A stretch of 64,000 bases of DNA from Alphaproteobacteria bacterium (GCA_037200445.1 JBBCGH010000001.1:3596001-3660000), one strand, 5' to 3'; shown: positions 9,245 through 19,568, counted from the first letter of the stretch. The notes: a model not told the origin generated them from the sequence alone. Numbers and translations: made by a program.

Positions 9245-10867
9245 ATGCCGCAAATGACCACCGCCGAGGCGATCGTCGCGGGCCTTATCGCGCATGGGGT
9301 CGACACGATCTATGCCCTGCCCGGCCTGCAGAACGACCATCTGTTCGATGCGCTGTTCAAGGCATCCGACCGGATCCGCACCATCCACACGCGCCATGAG
9401 CAGGGCGCCGCCTATATGGCGCTGGGCGCCGCGCTTGCGACCGGCAAGCGCCAAGCTTTCGCCGTGGTGCCGGGACCGGGCCTGCTCAACGCAAGCGCCG
9501 CGCTGCTGACGGCCTATTCGATGAACGCGCCGGTGCTCGCGCTGGTCGGACAGATTCCGATGGGCGAGATCGGGCTCGAGCGCGGCCATCTGCACGAGAT
9601 GAATGACCAGGCCGGCATCCTCTCACGGCTCGTCGACCACGTCGCGCTGGTGCCGGATGCGCAAGCGGCGCCGCGCATGGTGGCGGCTGCATTTCGCGAG
9701 ATGGCGGCCGGCCGGCCGGGCCCGGCCGCGCTCGAGTGTGCGATCAACGTGTGGGGCACGCCGGGAAATGCGACGCCTTGCGATCCGCTTCCGGTCGAGC
9801 AGCCGGCGATCGACGAGGACGCGTTGCGCGATGCCGCGCAGCGGCTTGCCGCGGCCAAGAATCCCATGATCGGGGTCGGCGGCGGCGCGCAGGACGCATC
9901 GCCCGAGGTCACCACGCTCGCCGAATTGCTGCAGGCGCCAGTGCTGTGCGGTTTCCGCCGCGGCCAGGGCGTGCTCGATGCCCGCAACCCGCTCGCCGTG
10001 ACCTTGCCGCTTGGCCGCGAATTGTGGGCCGAGGCCGATGTGGTGCTGGCGGTCGGCACGCGGTTGTTCTTCCAGCACACGATGTGGGGCGTCGACGATG
10101 ATCTTGCGATCATCGCGGTGAATGCCGACCGGCAAGAGCCCGCGAAGCATCGCAAGCCGGCCGTGTCATTGATCGGCGACGCCGCGCCGATCCTGCGGCG
10201 GCTGATCGAGGTCCTGCCCGCGCAGAAGCGCAAATCGCGCACAGAGGACATGAACGAACGCCACGCGAAGTGGCGCGAGCGGTTGTCCATCCTCGCGCCG
10301 CAGCTTGCGATCCTGGAGGCGATCCGCGCCGAGCTGCCCGAAGAAGGAATCTTCATCGACGAGGTGACCCAGATCGGATTTGCAGCGCGCATCGCCATGC
10401 CGGTCTATCGTCCGCGCACCTTCCTCTCGCCCGGCTACCAGGACAATCTGGGCTGGGGCTACGCCACCGCGCTCGGCGCGCAGAACGCGCGGCCGGACGT
10501 GCCGGTGCTGTCCATCAATGGCGACGGCGGCTTCATGTACACGGCGAACGAGCTTGCAACCGCCGTGCGGCATCGCATCCCGCTTACCGCCGTCGTGTTC
10601 TCCGACGGCTCGTTCGGCAACGTGCGGCGCATCCAGGAGGAGAACTACGGCAACCGGCTGATCGGGAGCGATCTTGCCAACCCGGACTTCGTCAAATTCG
10701 GCGAAAGCTTCGGGGCCGCCGCCGAGCGGGTGCGGACGCCGGAGGAGTTGCGCGGGGCACTGCGCCGCGGCTTCGCGCGCCGCGACGGTCCGACCCTGAT
10801 TGATATGCCGGTCGGGCCGATGCCCAGCCCCTGGGAGTTCATCCTGATGGGGAAGGTGCGGGGCTAA
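9245..10867 (+). CDS. Thiamine diphosphate-dependent enzyme, acetolactate synthase-like
   Basis: The 540-residue product has the three-domain layout of the IlvB/POX family: an N-terminal Pyr domain with the activating Glu in RHEQGAAYMA (about residue 45), a central domain, and a C-terminal PP domain with the ThDP/metal motif GDGGFMYT...DGSFGN. It catalyses cleavage or ligation next to a carbonyl group, but the substrate is not evident; the gene stands without an IlvN-type small subunit, so biosynthetic acetolactate synthesis is unlikely. A start at 9164 is possible in frame, but the ATG at 9245 (MPQMTTAEAIVAG) matches the usual family start. Confidence 0.85.
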   Translation: MPQMTTAEAIVAGLIAHGVDTIYALPGLQNDHLFDALFKASDRIRTIHTRHEQGAAYMALGAALATGKRQAFAVVPGPGLLNASAALLTAYSMNAPVLALVGQIPMGEIGLERGHLHEMNDQAGILSRLVDHVALVPDAQAAPRMVAAAFREMAAGRPGPAALECAINVWGTPGNATPCDPLPVEQPAIDEDALRDAAQRLAAAKNPMIGVGGGAQDASPEVTTLAELLQAPVLCGFRRGQGVLDARNPLAVTLPLGRELWAEADVVLAVGTRLFFQHTMWGVDDDLAIIAVNADRQEPAKHRKPAVSLIGDAAPILRRLIEVLPAQKRKSRTEDMNERHAKWRERLSILAPQLAILEAIRAELPEEGIFIDEVTQIGFAARIAMPVYRPRTFLSPGYQDNLGWGYATALGAQNARPDVPVLSINGDGGFMYTANELATAVRHRIPLTAVVFSDGSFGNVRRIQEENYGNRLIGSDLANPDFVKFGESFGAAAERVRTPEELRGALRRGFARRDGPTLIDMPVGPMPSPWEFILMGKVRG

Positions 10868-10918
10868 CCTCTTGGTCGGATCGGCGTCAGGTGCGAGGAT
10901 ACGCGCAGGGAGGCACTG

Positions 10919-11347
10919 ATGCGCGCCATCATGATGTTGCTTGCTGTCGCGACGGCGATGAAGCTGTCCGTGGCGGCGCCGGCGCAACCCAAGCCAACGC
11001 TCGACTATGGCTTCTACAGGAGCCGCGTCGAGCCGATCTTTCTGACCAAGAAAGACGGACACACGCGCTGCGTCGTATGCCACGCGGAGACCAACAATAA
11101 TTTCAATCTGCAGAGGCTCGCGCCCGGCGCGACCGGGTGGACCGACGAACAGTCGCATCGCAACTTCGCGATGATCGAAAAGCTTGTGAATCCGGGCGAC
11201 GCCGCAACCAGCCTGCTGACCAAGCACCCGCTCGCGCCCGAGGCCGGTGGCGACCCGTTCCACTCCGGCGGCCGCCAGTTCAAATCGAAGGACGATCCGG
11301 ACTGGAAGACGCTTGCGGCCTTCGTCAACGGCGCGAAAGCACCTTAG
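10919..11347 (+). CDS. Secreted mono-haem c-type cytochrome-like protein
   Basis: The 142-residue product has a signal peptide (about residues 1-20) and one haem-attachment motif CVVCH at about 51-55, preceded by FYRSRVEPIFLTKKDGHTRC. This resembles the haem region of small periplasmic cytochrome modules. No distal Met ligand is obvious. GGAGG lies 5 bases before the ATG. The gene follows the ThDP enzyme by 51 bases in the same direction, so co-transcription is possible, but there is no clear functional link. A haem-free structural role cannot be excluded. Confidence 0.75.
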   Translation: MRAIMMLLAVATAMKLSVAAPAQPKPTLDYGFYRSRVEPIFLTKKDGHTRCVVCHAETNNNFNLQRLAPGATGWTDEQSHRNFAMIEKLVNPGDAATSLLTKHPLAPEAGGDPFHSGGRQFKSKDDPDWKTLAAFVNGAKAP

Positions 11348-11446
11348 AGCGCTATCGTTCTTGGTTGAATCGGAGTCGCGCTCTGGCCTTTTGTTTTGAG
11401 CATGATCTTTTCCGAAAACCGGTTCCCACTTTTCGGGATCATGCTC
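11346..11446. repeat. Composite palindromic repeat (AGAGCG arm pair plus GCATGATC element)
   Basis: Two palindromes lie end to end: AGAGCG...CGCTCT at 11346-11384 and GAGCATGATC...GATCATGCTC at 11398-11446, the latter with internal TTTTCCGAAAACCGG. The second has a close relative at 59671-59716. The element fills the gap between the convergent haem-protein and YVTN genes, and its last bases abut the YVTN stop codon. Confidence 0.85.
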
Positions 11447-11449
11447 TAG

Positions 11450-12493
11450 CTATTTCATCACCAGCGTGTTGATCCGCTTCGGTACCTCGCCGACCGGAAT
11501 GACCGCCTTCACGGTCATGCCCGCCGTGTCTATCGCCGTGACCGCGCTCATCGCGGCATTCGAGATGTAGATCGTCTTGCTGTCCGGCGTGAACGTGACC
11601 CAGTTCGGCACCGAAGACATCTGTTCACGCCCGGGCACCGTGAGCGCCGGCAGCGCGACCTCGCCGATCTGCGTCAGGTCGGCGAGCGAATAGACGAACA
11701 CCGCGTTGTTCGGGATGCTGGTGACCCATAGCGTCTTGCCGTCGGGCGAGACGCCGATGCCGTGAGAGGGAGATGTGTCGCGGCCGGGATCGGTCTCGAA
11801 GGTCGCCGCCGCCTTCGGCAGCGTGATCCGGGCGACCTCCTTGCGGGTCGCGAAGTCGACTACCGCGAAGCCGTTGAGGTCGGAGAGCTGCGCGAAGATG
11901 CGCTTCGGCGAGCCGTCCGGGTTCGACTCGATCGTCATCGGGCGAACGCCCTTGTCGAGCACAAGCTCCCAGGCGACGTTGTCCTTGGCGAGATCGATCA
12001 CGGTGATCACCTTGTTCGGGATCGATCCCATGATCGCGTAGCTGCTGTCGGCCGTGACATAGACGTTGTGCAGACGGCCATTCACCAGAATGGTGACGCG
12101 CCGTTCCAGCGTTTTCGGGTCGACGATGTCGAGCGCCCCATGACCGCGCGCAATGCCGACGACGATGCGTCCATCGTTCGCGACCGCGATGTTGTTCGGC
12201 CGGTCGCTCAGCTTGACCTGCTTGATGAGGGTCCCTTCGGCGCGATCGAAGACGTCGAGCGTGCGCTCGTGCTCGTTGCTGACATAGACCCGCGCGCCGT
12301 CCGGCGAGAAGGCGATGCCGTGCATCGCCTCCGGTCCCTTGAACTCCTGAACCACCTTGTTGGTGGCCGGATCGATCACGTGAACGCTGTCGCCCGCACT
12401 GTTGGTCACGTAGATGCGCACCGTTTCGGCGGAGGCCGGGAACGCGGCGAGTAACAGGCAAAATGACAGCGCCAGACGATGAAAGGCGATCAT
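11450..12493 (-). CDS. Secreted YVTN-type beta-propeller protein
   Basis: The 347-residue product has a signal peptide (about 1-23, ending ASAE) followed by repeats of about 40 residues with the YVTN signature: IYVTNSAGDSVHVIDPATNK, VYVSNEHERTLDVFDRAEG, IYISNAAMSAVTAIDTAG. These form a seven-bladed propeller in known structures. Such periplasmic proteins bind ligands or cofactors, or act as scaffolds; a catalytic function is not implied. The ATG at 12493 is preceded by GGAGGGG with good spacing, which rules out the longer frame. It is convergent with the mono-haem protein gene. Confidence 0.88.
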   Translation of the reverse strand: MIAFHRLALSFCLLLAAFPASAETVRIYVTNSAGDSVHVIDPATNKVVQEFKGPEAMHGIAFSPDGARVYVSNEHERTLDVFDRAEGTLIKQVKLSDRPNNIAVANDGRIVVGIARGHGALDIVDPKTLERRVTILVNGRLHNVYVTADSSYAIMGSIPNKVITVIDLAKDNVAWELVLDKGVRPMTIESNPDGSPKRIFAQLSDLNGFAVVDFATRKEVARITLPKAAATFETDPGRDTSPSHGIGVSPDGKTLWVTSIPNNAVFVYSLADLTQIGEVALPALTVPGREQMSSVPNWVTFTPDSKTIYISNAAMSAVTAIDTAGMTVKAVIPVGEVPKRINTLVMK

Positions 12494-12600
12494 GGACCCC
12501 TCCATGAGAGGATCGGGCTTCCCCACCAAACTACGCCTGCAATGCCGGCCGGTGCAACGGGAGCCGGCAGCATGCAGCATCGCTTTCCGGCGCCGACCCG

Positions 12601-13524
12601 TCAGCGCACCTTGAACACCAGCTTGCCGCGGAGGTGCCGGCCCTCGCTGACCCGATGCGCTTCGGCGGCCTGCGACAAATCGTAAAGCTTGACCTCCGGC
12701 TTGCGGATGACGCCCGCCTGATAGAGCGCGGCGACGCGCTCGAGATGCGCGCGGTCGCGGCCGGCATAGGGCCGAAGGCCCGTGACATCCGCGCGGTCCG
12801 GCTCCGGCGCCTTCGGGCCGGACGCGATGAAGGCGGCACGTCCGCCGGGTTTCAGAACCGCAAACGATCGCCTCGCCACGTCCCCGCCGACGGTTTCAAA
12901 CACCGCGTCGCAATTGCTCGCAGCTTTGGTGAAGTCGGTTGCGTTGTAGTCGATCACCTGGTCGGCGCCGATCTCGCGCAGGTAGGAGAGATTGGCGGCG
13001 CTGCCGGTGGTAATGACGCGGGCGCCGAGATGTTTGGCGAGCTGGATCGCGAAACTCGCGACGCCGCCTGCGCCGCCCTGGATCAGGATCGTCTCGCCGG
13101 ATTTGAGTTTCAGCGAATCCTCGATCGAGCACAGCGCCGTCAGCCCCGTGAGAGCAAGCGCCGCAGCATCGACATGCGACATCGCGGCCGGCTTCTTCGC
13201 CACGATGGCGGCATCGATCGCGATCTTTTCGGCGTAAGCCCCTTCCCGGCCAAGTTCCAGAACACCGAACACCTCATCGACGACGCGCAGGTCGGTTACC
13301 CCCGAGCCGAGCGCGCTGACGACGCCGGAGAAATCGCGTCCGAGGATCAGCGGAAATGGTGCGGCCTTGCCGTAGTGATTGGCACGCACCTTCCAGTCCG
13401 CCCCGTTGACACTCGCCGCAAAGACATCGACGACAACCTGACCCGGGCCGGGCGATGGGTCCGGAAGATCGCCGTATTTGATCACATCCGGCCCCCCGAA
13501 CGCTTCGATGTAAGCTGCTTTCAT
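12601..13524 (-). CDS. NADP-dependent zinc-free alcohol dehydrogenase / quinone oxidoreductase
   Basis: The 307-residue product is a medium-chain dehydrogenase/reductase. It has the GroES-like N-terminal domain (GRDFSGVVSALGSGV), the nucleotide-binding loop IQGGAGGVASFAIQLAK at about 150, and the C-terminal helix set. The Cys ligands of zinc-dependent alcohol dehydrogenases are missing, as in the QOR branch that reduces quinones or enones with NADPH. GAGGT precedes the ATG by 3 bases. The gene is divergent from rnd, and the 177-base gap holds a perfect 16-base palindrome (13545-13560) 20 bases upstream of the start codon, a likely operator for this gene. Confidence 0.88.
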   Translation of the reverse strand: MKAAYIEAFGGPDVIKYGDLPDPSPGPGQVVVDVFAASVNGADWKVRANHYGKAAPFPLILGRDFSGVVSALGSGVTDLRVVDEVFGVLELGREGAYAEKIAIDAAIVAKKPAAMSHVDAAALALTGLTALCSIEDSLKLKSGETILIQGGAGGVASFAIQLAKHLGARVITTGSAANLSYLREIGADQVIDYNATDFTKAASNCDAVFETVGGDVARRSFAVLKPGGRAAFIASGPKAPEPDRADVTGLRPYAGRDRAHLERVAALYQAGVIRKPEVKLYDLSQAAEAHRVSEGRHLRGKLVFKVR

Positions 13525-13544
13525 GACACCTCTGCCTTTGCGCT

Positions 13545-13560
13545 TATGATCGCGATCATA
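13545..13560. promoter_or_regulatory. Perfect 16-base palindrome, candidate operator
   Basis: TATGATCGCGATCATA is its own reverse complement. It lies 20 bases upstream of the oxidoreductase start, in a stretch (13530-13620) that is clearly richer in A+T than its surroundings. The position and symmetry fit a dimeric repressor (MarR, TetR or HxlR type), but no regulator gene is adjacent. Confidence 0.5.
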
Positions 13561-13701
13561 GGCATCATAAAATATGCAATAACAATAAGATACCGTACAA
13601 ACCTCGATCTCATCATGAAGTCTGCGAATCTTCCCCCGAATGCCCCGCGGCGGCGGCGCACAATGCGCGACAGCGCCCCGCGACTCCGATAGAACCCCGT
13701 C

Positions 13702-14847
13702 ATGGAGCCGATTACGACCACAAAGGAACTGACTGCCGCCTGCACACGGCTCGCGAAGCACGATTTCATCACCGTGGACACCGAATTCCTGCGCGAGACC
13801 ACCTATTTTCCCATCCTTTGCGTTGCGCAGGTTGCAAGCGCCGACGAGGCGATCGTCATCGATGCGCTGGCCGAGGGCATCGATCTCGCGCCGTTCTTCA
13901 AGCTGATGGCGAACGGCAAGGTGCTGAAGGTCTTCCACGCGGCGCGCCAGGACATCGAAATCGTATGGCACCGCGCCAAGATGATCCCGCACCCGGTGTT
14001 CGACACGCAAGTTGCCGCGATGGTGCTCGGTTATGGCGAGTCGATTTCATACGACCAGCTCGTGCAGCGCATCACCGGAGACACGCTGGATAAGTCGAAC
14101 CGCTTCACCGACTGGACGCGGCGCCCACTCACACCCGCGCAGCTCAAATACGCGGTCTCCGACGTGACGCACCTGCGCGATGTCTATCGCGCACTCTCCG
14201 CCGATATCGCCAAGCGCGGCCGCGCCGAGTGGGTCGGCGAGGAAATGAAGATCCTGACCTCGCCCGAAACCTATCGGATGGAGCCGGACCATGCGTGGCA
14301 ACGCCTGAAGACGCGCGTGCGCAAGCCGCGGGAGCTTGCGGTGTTGATGGAGGTCGCGGCGTGGCGCGAACGTGAAGCGCAGGCGCGCGACGTGCCGCGC
14401 GGGCGCGTGCTCAAGGACGAAGTGATCGGCGATCTCGCGGTTCAGACTCCGACGACGCTCGAGAAACTGGCGGGCCTGCGGTCCCTTCCAAAGGGCTTCG
14501 AGCGCTCGAAATGGGGCCACGAGATCCTCGAGGCGGTGAAGCGCGGACTTGCGCGTGATCCGAAATCGCTGCCGCAGCTGGAGCGCACCAGGCAGGCGGT
14601 GAACGGCACGGCCACGCTCGAACTCCTGAAGGTCCTGCTGCGCATGACGGCCGAGCGCAACGGCGTCGCCGCCAAGGTCATCGCGACCGTGGACGATCTC
14701 GAACAGATCGCTGCGAGCGACGACGCCGACGTCCCGGCGCTGAATGGCTGGCGGCGCGAAATGTTCGGCGAGAAGGCGCTGGCGTTGAAGCACGGTCAAC
14801 TCGCCCTTGCGGTCGAGAAGCATCGCGTAGTTGCGGTCGAGCGATAA
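13702..14847 (+). CDS. rnd: Ribonuclease D
   Basis: This 3'-5' exoribonuclease trims tRNA and other stable RNA precursors. The 381-residue product has the DEDDy catalytic set: DTE in VDTEFLRET (Asp26, Glu28), Asp in [11 protein letters not shown] (about 83), and the YxxxD motif in [11 protein letters not shown] (about 150-156). A helical HRDC domain follows at about 205-290 ([16 protein letters not shown]), ending in the usual C-terminal extension. The length is normal for the family. It is divergent from the oxidoreductase gene, and no gene follows in operon distance that is functionally linked. Confidence 0.95.
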   Translation: MEPITTTKELTAACTRLAKHDFITVDTEFLRETTYFPILCVAQVASADEAIVIDALAEGIDLAPFFKLMANGKVLKVFHAARQDIEIVWHRAKMIPHPVFDTQVAAMVLGYGESISYDQLVQRITGDTLDKSNRFTDWTRRPLTPAQLKYAVSDVTHLRDVYRALSADIAKRGRAEWVGEEMKILTSPETYRMEPDHAWQRLKTRVRKPRELAVLMEVAAWREREAQARDVPRGRVLKDEVIGDLAVQTPTTLEKLAGLRSLPKGFERSKWGHEILEAVKRGLARDPKSLPQLERTRQAVNGTATLELLKVLLRMTAERNGVAAKVIATVDDLEQIAASDDADVPALNGWRREMFGEKALALKHGQLALAVEKHRVVAVER

Positions 14848-14923
14848 ACCGCAACACAAAAGAATTTTGTCGCGCCGGTTTCTCGGCTAGTGAAGTTTCG
14901 GCTCTTTTCGAAAGGATCGCGTC

Positions 14924-15220
14924 ATGGCGGCAGACGGCACGTGGCATCTGACAATGAACACTCCGATGGGAGAACGGCGCAGTACCGTGACGCTCTCGAC
15001 ATCCGGAGGCACCCTGACCGGCACGCAGGAAGCGGAAGGGAATACCACCGACATCGGAGCGGGTTCGGTCAATGGCAACGATGTGTCCTGGCAAGTGTCG
15101 ATTACCAATCCAATGCCGCTCACGTTGACGTTCAATGGCACCGTGGACGGCAACACGCTCAACGGAACTGCCGATACCGGCATGTTCGGCAGCTTTCCCT
15201 TCGAGGGAACGCGGGCATAA
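14924..15220 (+). CDS. Small conserved beta-rich protein of unknown function
   Basis: The 98-residue product has no signal peptide or membrane helix. It is rich in Gly, Thr and Asn, with regularly spaced strand-turn units (GTWHLTMNTPMGERRSTVTL, GGTLTGTQE, ITNPMPLTLTFNGTVDGNTL, GMFGSFPFEGTRA), as in a small beta barrel. I recall closely similar proteins in other Alphaproteobacteria and Actinobacteria, without an assigned role. AAAGGA stands 9 bases before the ATG. It is flanked by rnd and a small membrane protein in the same direction. Confidence 0.75.
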   Translation: MAADGTWHLTMNTPMGERRSTVTLSTSGGTLTGTQEAEGNTTDIGAGSVNGNDVSWQVSITNPMPLTLTFNGTVDGNTLNGTADTGMFGSFPFEGTRA

Positions 15221-15326
15221 ACCACCCCCGTCGATCAGCGCCGCTGCTGAGACACATCAGCACAACGAACAGGACTGCCGCCACCACCTGTGGTAATCTC
15301 TTTGTACTCGGATCGAGGTTACCGCC

Positions 15327-15662
15327 ATGCGCCTCGCCACACGCGATCTTCCATTGGTGCCGCTGCTGCTGCCGGTCGTCGCGATCGGCCTGTTTCCGCT
15401 GGTGATGCTGCCGCTGCTCGGATTTCTCGGCTTCGTCGTGCTCGGCATTCTGATCGGCTTTGCGGCCGTGATGGCTGAGCTCGAGGAACAGGGCGCACAC
15501 ACCGCGCACGTCGTCAGCCACGGCAGCCTCAACCGCGCCGAGCACGCCGGCTACAGTCTGGAAATGCAGAAGCTGATGCGCTCGCTGTTCGTCGTGAAGA
15601 TCGTCAGCGTTGGACTGATCATTCTTGGCGCCGCCGGCTTCATCATCCGCCAGTACAGCTAG
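15327..15662 (+). CDS. Small membrane protein of unknown function
   Basis: The 111-residue product contains hydrophobic segments at about 9-28 and 30-50 and a third at about 88-107 (VVKIVSVGLIILGAAGFII), with a short soluble loop rich in His and Glu between them. No known motif is visible. Its stop codon overlaps the stop codon of the convergent ppx gene in the shared bases CTAG (15659-15662). Confidence 0.65.
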   Translation: MRLATRDLPLVPLLLPVVAIGLFPLVMLPLLGFLGFVVLGILIGFAAVMAELEEQGAHTAHVVSHGSLNRAEHAGYSLEMQKLMRSLFVVKIVSVGLIILGAAGFIIRQYS

Positions 15663-17233
15663 ATCTCGATCGCCGGCTCGCGGCCAATCAGCCGTGCCAG
15701 CTGGCGCAGGCGGTTGAACAGGCGATCGCCTTCGAGATACCGGAATTTGCCGCGCAGCTTCAGTTTCAGCTTGCCGCGTTCCACCACCATCGGTGTGGAC
15801 GGCAACACGCCCGGCATCGACGCCGAAGCAAGATAAGCCACACGCAGCGCCGCGCCGAGCACGCGCGCCCGGTCGAGCATGCGGGCGGTGGCGAGCTCGC
15901 GCACATGCGGCGAGAGTTCGTCGTCCACCAGTCCCACGTGGCGGAAGAACACGGCGAGCGCCAGGAACGTGCGTCCGGGATGATCGACCGCCACGAAAGC
16001 GGCATTCGCGATGATGTTGAGCGACTGTTCGCCACGATAGTCCGGATGCGCGCGCCAGCCGATGTCGGCGAGCAGGCATGCGGCATGGCGCAAGCGCTTC
16101 TCCTCGGCGCTCTCGTCGAGGCCCGAGGACGCCATGAAACGGTCAGTCCAGCGGATGAGCTCCTGCCCGTGTTCCGGCGAGCGCGAGCGCAGAATGTTGA
16201 GCTCCTGTGCGGCGGAGATAAGGCCGTCCTTGGCGCGCTCGCGAGCCGCCAGTTCGGAATAGAGCAATCCCTCGCGCACGCCGAGCGCGGAGATCACGAT
16301 GTCGCGCGGGCGCGCGATGCGTACCACGTGTTCGAGCACCAGCGCCGCATAGGCGAGCAGCGGGCGGCGCGCCTCGTTGACCATCTCGATGCGCGAGAGC
16401 ATTTCGGGATCCACGCGGGCAACGAGCCGCGAGAACTCCATCGCCTCGCGCGCCGGAATGACATAGCCGTGCATCACGTGCAGCGGGTATCCGGTCTGCC
16501 ACATGTGCAGGCGCGCCAACGCACGCCATGTGCCCCCCACGGCGTAAAACGTCCGGCCCTCTCCGCGACGCAGCAGCGGCACGCCCTCGAGCGCCTTGGT
16601 GACGATCTTTTCGGCCTTCTTGACGGATCTTTCCGCCAGATCCTGTAGCGCAAGACTGCCAAGCGGGAGCGTCACGCCGCTGCGGACCGTCTGGCGGCGC
16701 ACATCGATCAATTCGAGCGAGCCGCCGCCAAGATCGCCCACGATCCCGTCAGGCTCATAGAGCCCGGAGATCACGCCGAGCGCTGAATATTGCGCTTCCT
16801 GTTTGCCGGTGAGCACAGCGATCCGCTTGCGGCAGATGCGCTCGGCAGCCGCGATGAACTCAGGCCCGTTCACGGCATCGCGGCAGGCGGCCGTCGCGAC
16901 ACACCATACCTGCTTGACGCTGCCGATATCACAGAGTGTGCGGAAGCGGCGCAGCGCTTCGAGCGCCTTCTCGACGGCATCCGCGGCAAGCAAACCCGTC
17001 GACTGCACCTCGCGGCCAAGGCCTGCGAGCACCTTCTCGTTGAAAATCGGCGTCGGCGCGCGCGTCAAGCCCTCGTAGATCACAAGGCGCACCGAGTTCG
17101 ACCCGATGTCGATGACGGCGATCGGCGCGCCGTGATGCAGGCGCCCTTGGGCAAAGCTCAGCGGTTTCGACCTAAGCGCGCTCGCGGCGGCGCGTAAGGC
17201 TGCGGGGCGAGGACTCTTTGAGCGATTTGCCAC
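15659..17233 (-). CDS. ppx: Exopolyphosphatase / guanosine pentaphosphate phosphohydrolase family
   Basis: The enzyme releases phosphate from polyphosphate chains (and some members hydrolyse pppGpp). The 524-residue product has the sugar-kinase/actin fold: phosphate-1 loop [17 protein letters not shown] near 40-55 and the second loop [12 protein letters not shown] near 165, followed by the helical HD-like C-terminal domain. The only plausible start in frame is GTG at 17233, which overlaps the end of ppk1 by 62 bases, so the two genes are probably translated from one message. The pairing of synthesis and breakdown of polyphosphate is common in this group. Confidence 0.92.
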   Translation of the reverse strand: MANRSKSPRPAALRAAASALRSKPLSFAQGRLHHGAPIAVIDIGSNSVRLVIYEGLTRAPTPIFNEKVLAGLGREVQSTGLLAADAVEKALEALRRFRTLCDIGSVKQVWCVATAACRDAVNGPEFIAAAERICRKRIAVLTGKQEAQYSALGVISGLYEPDGIVGDLGGGSLELIDVRRQTVRSGVTLPLGSLALQDLAERSVKKAEKIVTKALEGVPLLRRGEGRTFYAVGGTWRALARLHMWQTGYPLHVMHGYVIPAREAMEFSRLVARVDPEMLSRIEMVNEARRPLLAYAALVLEHVVRIARPRDIVISALGVREGLLYSELAARERAKDGLISAAQELNILRSRSPEHGQELIRWTDRFMASSGLDESAEEKRLRHAACLLADIGWRAHPDYRGEQSLNIIANAAFVAVDHPGRTFLALAVFFRHVGLVDDELSPHVRELATARMLDRARVLGAALRVAYLASASMPGVLPSTPMVVERGKLKLKLRGKFRYLEGDRLFNRLRQLARLIGREPAIEI

Positions 17234-19403
17234 GGCCCGAAAGACTCGGATTGGTCATGAAGTATTTATGGGCGTTGAACGGCTCTTCGCCCGGCGCGGC
17301 CTTGATACGCATCGAGGTGCCGTCGGGCAAGAGGTTCCAGCTCTGCTCGTTATCCTTCAGATTCGCCACCATGATCTGGTCCAGCACCTGCTCGTGCACC
17401 GTCGCGTTGAGAATCGGACAAAGCACTTCGACGCGCCGGTCGAGGTTGCGCGGCATCATGTCGGCGGACGAGATGTATACCGGCGCCTTCCGGTGCGGCA
17501 GCCCGAAGCCGCCGCCGAAGCAATAGATGCGGCTATGCTCGAGAAAGCGTCCGATGATCGACTTGACGCGGATACGCTCCGAGAGGCCCGGCACACCCGG
17601 CCGCAGGCAGCAGATGCCGCGCACCACGAGGTCGATTTCGACGCCCGCACGCGAGGCGTCATAAAGCGCGTCGATGATTTCCGGATCGACCAGCGAGTTG
17701 AGCTTCATCCAGATCGCGGCAGGCCGCCCGGCCCCCGCGTGCGCTACCTCGCCTGCGATGTGGTCGAGGATGCGCTTCTTCAGGTTCACCGGCGAGACCG
17801 CCAACTTTTCCAGTTCGGCGGGCTCCGCATAGCCGGTGATGAAATTGAAAATGCGCGCGACGTCCTGGCCGATCACGGTGTCGGTGGTGAAAAACGAAAG
17901 ATCCGTGTAGATGCGCGCCGTCACCGGGTGATAGTTGCCGGTGCCGACATGAACGTAAGTCTTCAGGGCCTTGCCCTCGCGCCGCACCACCAGCGAGAGC
18001 TTGCCGTGCGTCTTGAGTTCGATGAATCCATACACCACCTGCACGCCGGCGCGCTCCAGGTCTTTGGCCCAGCGAATGTTGGCTTCTTCGTCGAACCGCG
18101 CTTTCAGCTCGACCAGCGCTGTCACGGTCTTGCCGGCCTCGGCTGCCTCGGTGAGCGCCTTGACAATCGGGGAGTCCGATGAGGTCCGGTAAAGCGTCTG
18201 CTTGATGGCAACGACGTTCGGATCGCGTGCGGCCTGGTTGAGGAACTGCACCACCACGTCGAACGATTCATACGGATGGTGGACGATCAGGTCCTTCTGA
18301 CGGATCGCCGCAAAGCAATCGCCGCCCTGATCGCGAATGCGCTCCGGGAAGCGCGGATTATAGGGCACGAATTTCAGATCGGCCCGGTCCACGGCGATAA
18401 GTTGCGAAAGCTCGTTGAGCGCCAGGACACCGTCGACCAGAAACACCTCGTCGTCCGCCACCCGCAGGGCGCGCTGCACGAACGCGCGCAGTTCGGGTGG
18501 CATCGTGGCATCGACTTCAAGACGGATCACCGAACCGAGACGGCGGCGCTTGAGCGCGGACTCAAACAGCCGCACCAGATCCTCGGCCTCCTCCTCGATC
18601 TCGACGTCACTGTCACGGATGATGCGGAAGCCGCCCTGCCCCTTCACCACGTAACCCGGAAACAGCCGCGCGATGAACAGCCCGGTCGCGTGCTCGAGGG
18701 TGATGAAGCGCACGCCCCCGTTTTCGGCATCGGGCAGGCGGATGAAGCGCTCGATGGTACCGGGCACGCGGATCAGCGCGTTCATGCCGCGCCCGTCGCT
18801 CGCGCGCGCGAGCTGCAGCGCAATGGTGAAGCCGAGGTTGGGGATGAACGGGAACGGATGGGCCGGATCGATCGCGAGCGGCGTGAGAACCGGAAAGATG
18901 TGATGGAGGAAATGGTCCTCGAGCCAGGTCTTCTCGGCCTTGCTGACATCCGCCCCGTCGACCAGCACGATGTTTTCCTTGCGCAAATCTTCGCGCAGCG
19001 CCCGCCAGCGCGCCTGCTGGTCGGTCGCGAGGCCCCCCACCGCCTCGCCGATACGGACGAGCTGCTCGGCCGGCGTCAGGCCATCGGGGCTTTTCTCGAC
19101 GATACCCTCGCGCACCTGGTCCTTGAGGCCGGCAACGCGCACCATGAAGAATTCATCGAGATTGTTGGCCGAGATCGACAGGAATCGAAGCCGCTCCAGC
19201 ACCGGATGGCTTTCGTTCTCCGCCTCCTCCAGCACCCGCCGGTTGAAGTGGAGCCAGGAAAGTTCCCGGTTGATGAACCGCTCGGGACTTGTGGGAAGCT
19301 CGGGCAAGGAAACGGTGACCGGCACGGCAATCGCGGCACCGCCGCGGGGTTCGGCCAGCGCAGATTCTTCCGTCAGAACAAAAGCTTCACTGCGATCGGC
19401 CAT
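17172..19403 (-). CDS. ppk1: Polyphosphate kinase 1
   Basis: PPK1 polymerises the terminal phosphate of ATP into polyphosphate at the membrane. The 743-residue product has the N-terminal helical domain ([19 protein letters not shown]), head domain, and two phospholipase D-like catalytic domains. The phosphohistidine region is [14 protein letters not shown], followed by [18 protein letters not shown]; the second domain has [19 protein letters not shown] and [15 protein letters not shown]. An ATG at 19403 (MADRSEAF) is chosen; TTG at 19430 would add nine residues. It is the first gene of a ppk1-ppx pair and is divergent from an MFS gene. Confidence 0.96.
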   Translation of the reverse strand: MADRSEAFVLTEESALAEPRGGAAIAVPVTVSLPELPTSPERFINRELSWLHFNRRVLEEAENESHPVLERLRFLSISANNLDEFFMVRVAGLKDQVREGIVEKSPDGLTPAEQLVRIGEAVGGLATDQQARWRALREDLRKENIVLVDGADVSKAEKTWLEDHFLHHIFPVLTPLAIDPAHPFPFIPNLGFTIALQLARASDGRGMNALIRVPGTIERFIRLPDAENGGVRFITLEHATGLFIARLFPGYVVKGQGGFRIIRDSDVEIEEEAEDLVRLFESALKRRRLGSVIRLEVDATMPPELRAFVQRALRVADDEVFLVDGVLALNELSQLIAVDRADLKFVPYNPRFPERIRDQGGDCFAAIRQKDLIVHHPYESFDVVVQFLNQAARDPNVVAIKQTLYRTSSDSPIVKALTEAAEAGKTVTALVELKARFDEEANIRWAKDLERAGVQVVYGFIELKTHGKLSLVVRREGKALKTYVHVGTGNYHPVTARIYTDLSFFTTDTVIGQDVARIFNFITGYAEPAELEKLAVSPVNLKKRILDHIAGEVAHAGAGRPAAIWMKLNSLVDPEIIDALYDASRAGVEIDLVVRGICCLRPGVPGLSERIRVKSIIGRFLEHSRIYCFGGGFGLPHRKAPVYISSADMMPRNLDRRVEVLCPILNATVHEQVLDQIMVANLKDNEQSWNLLPDGTSMRIKAAPGEEPFNAHKYFMTNPSLSGRGKSLKESSPRSLTRRRERA

Positions 19404-19568
19404 AGGTGCCGCTTTGGGTTCATCAAGCAAACTAACGAGACCAAATGTCGGTTCGGTGACAAGATGGCGCCGGATCGGGGGTCGGCGTCAAGCGGCCCGC
19501 GGGCGGAGTGGCGGTGCATGCGGGGTTATGGTTGCCAAAAGCGTCCCAAGCATTCGGACGCGGGCTGA

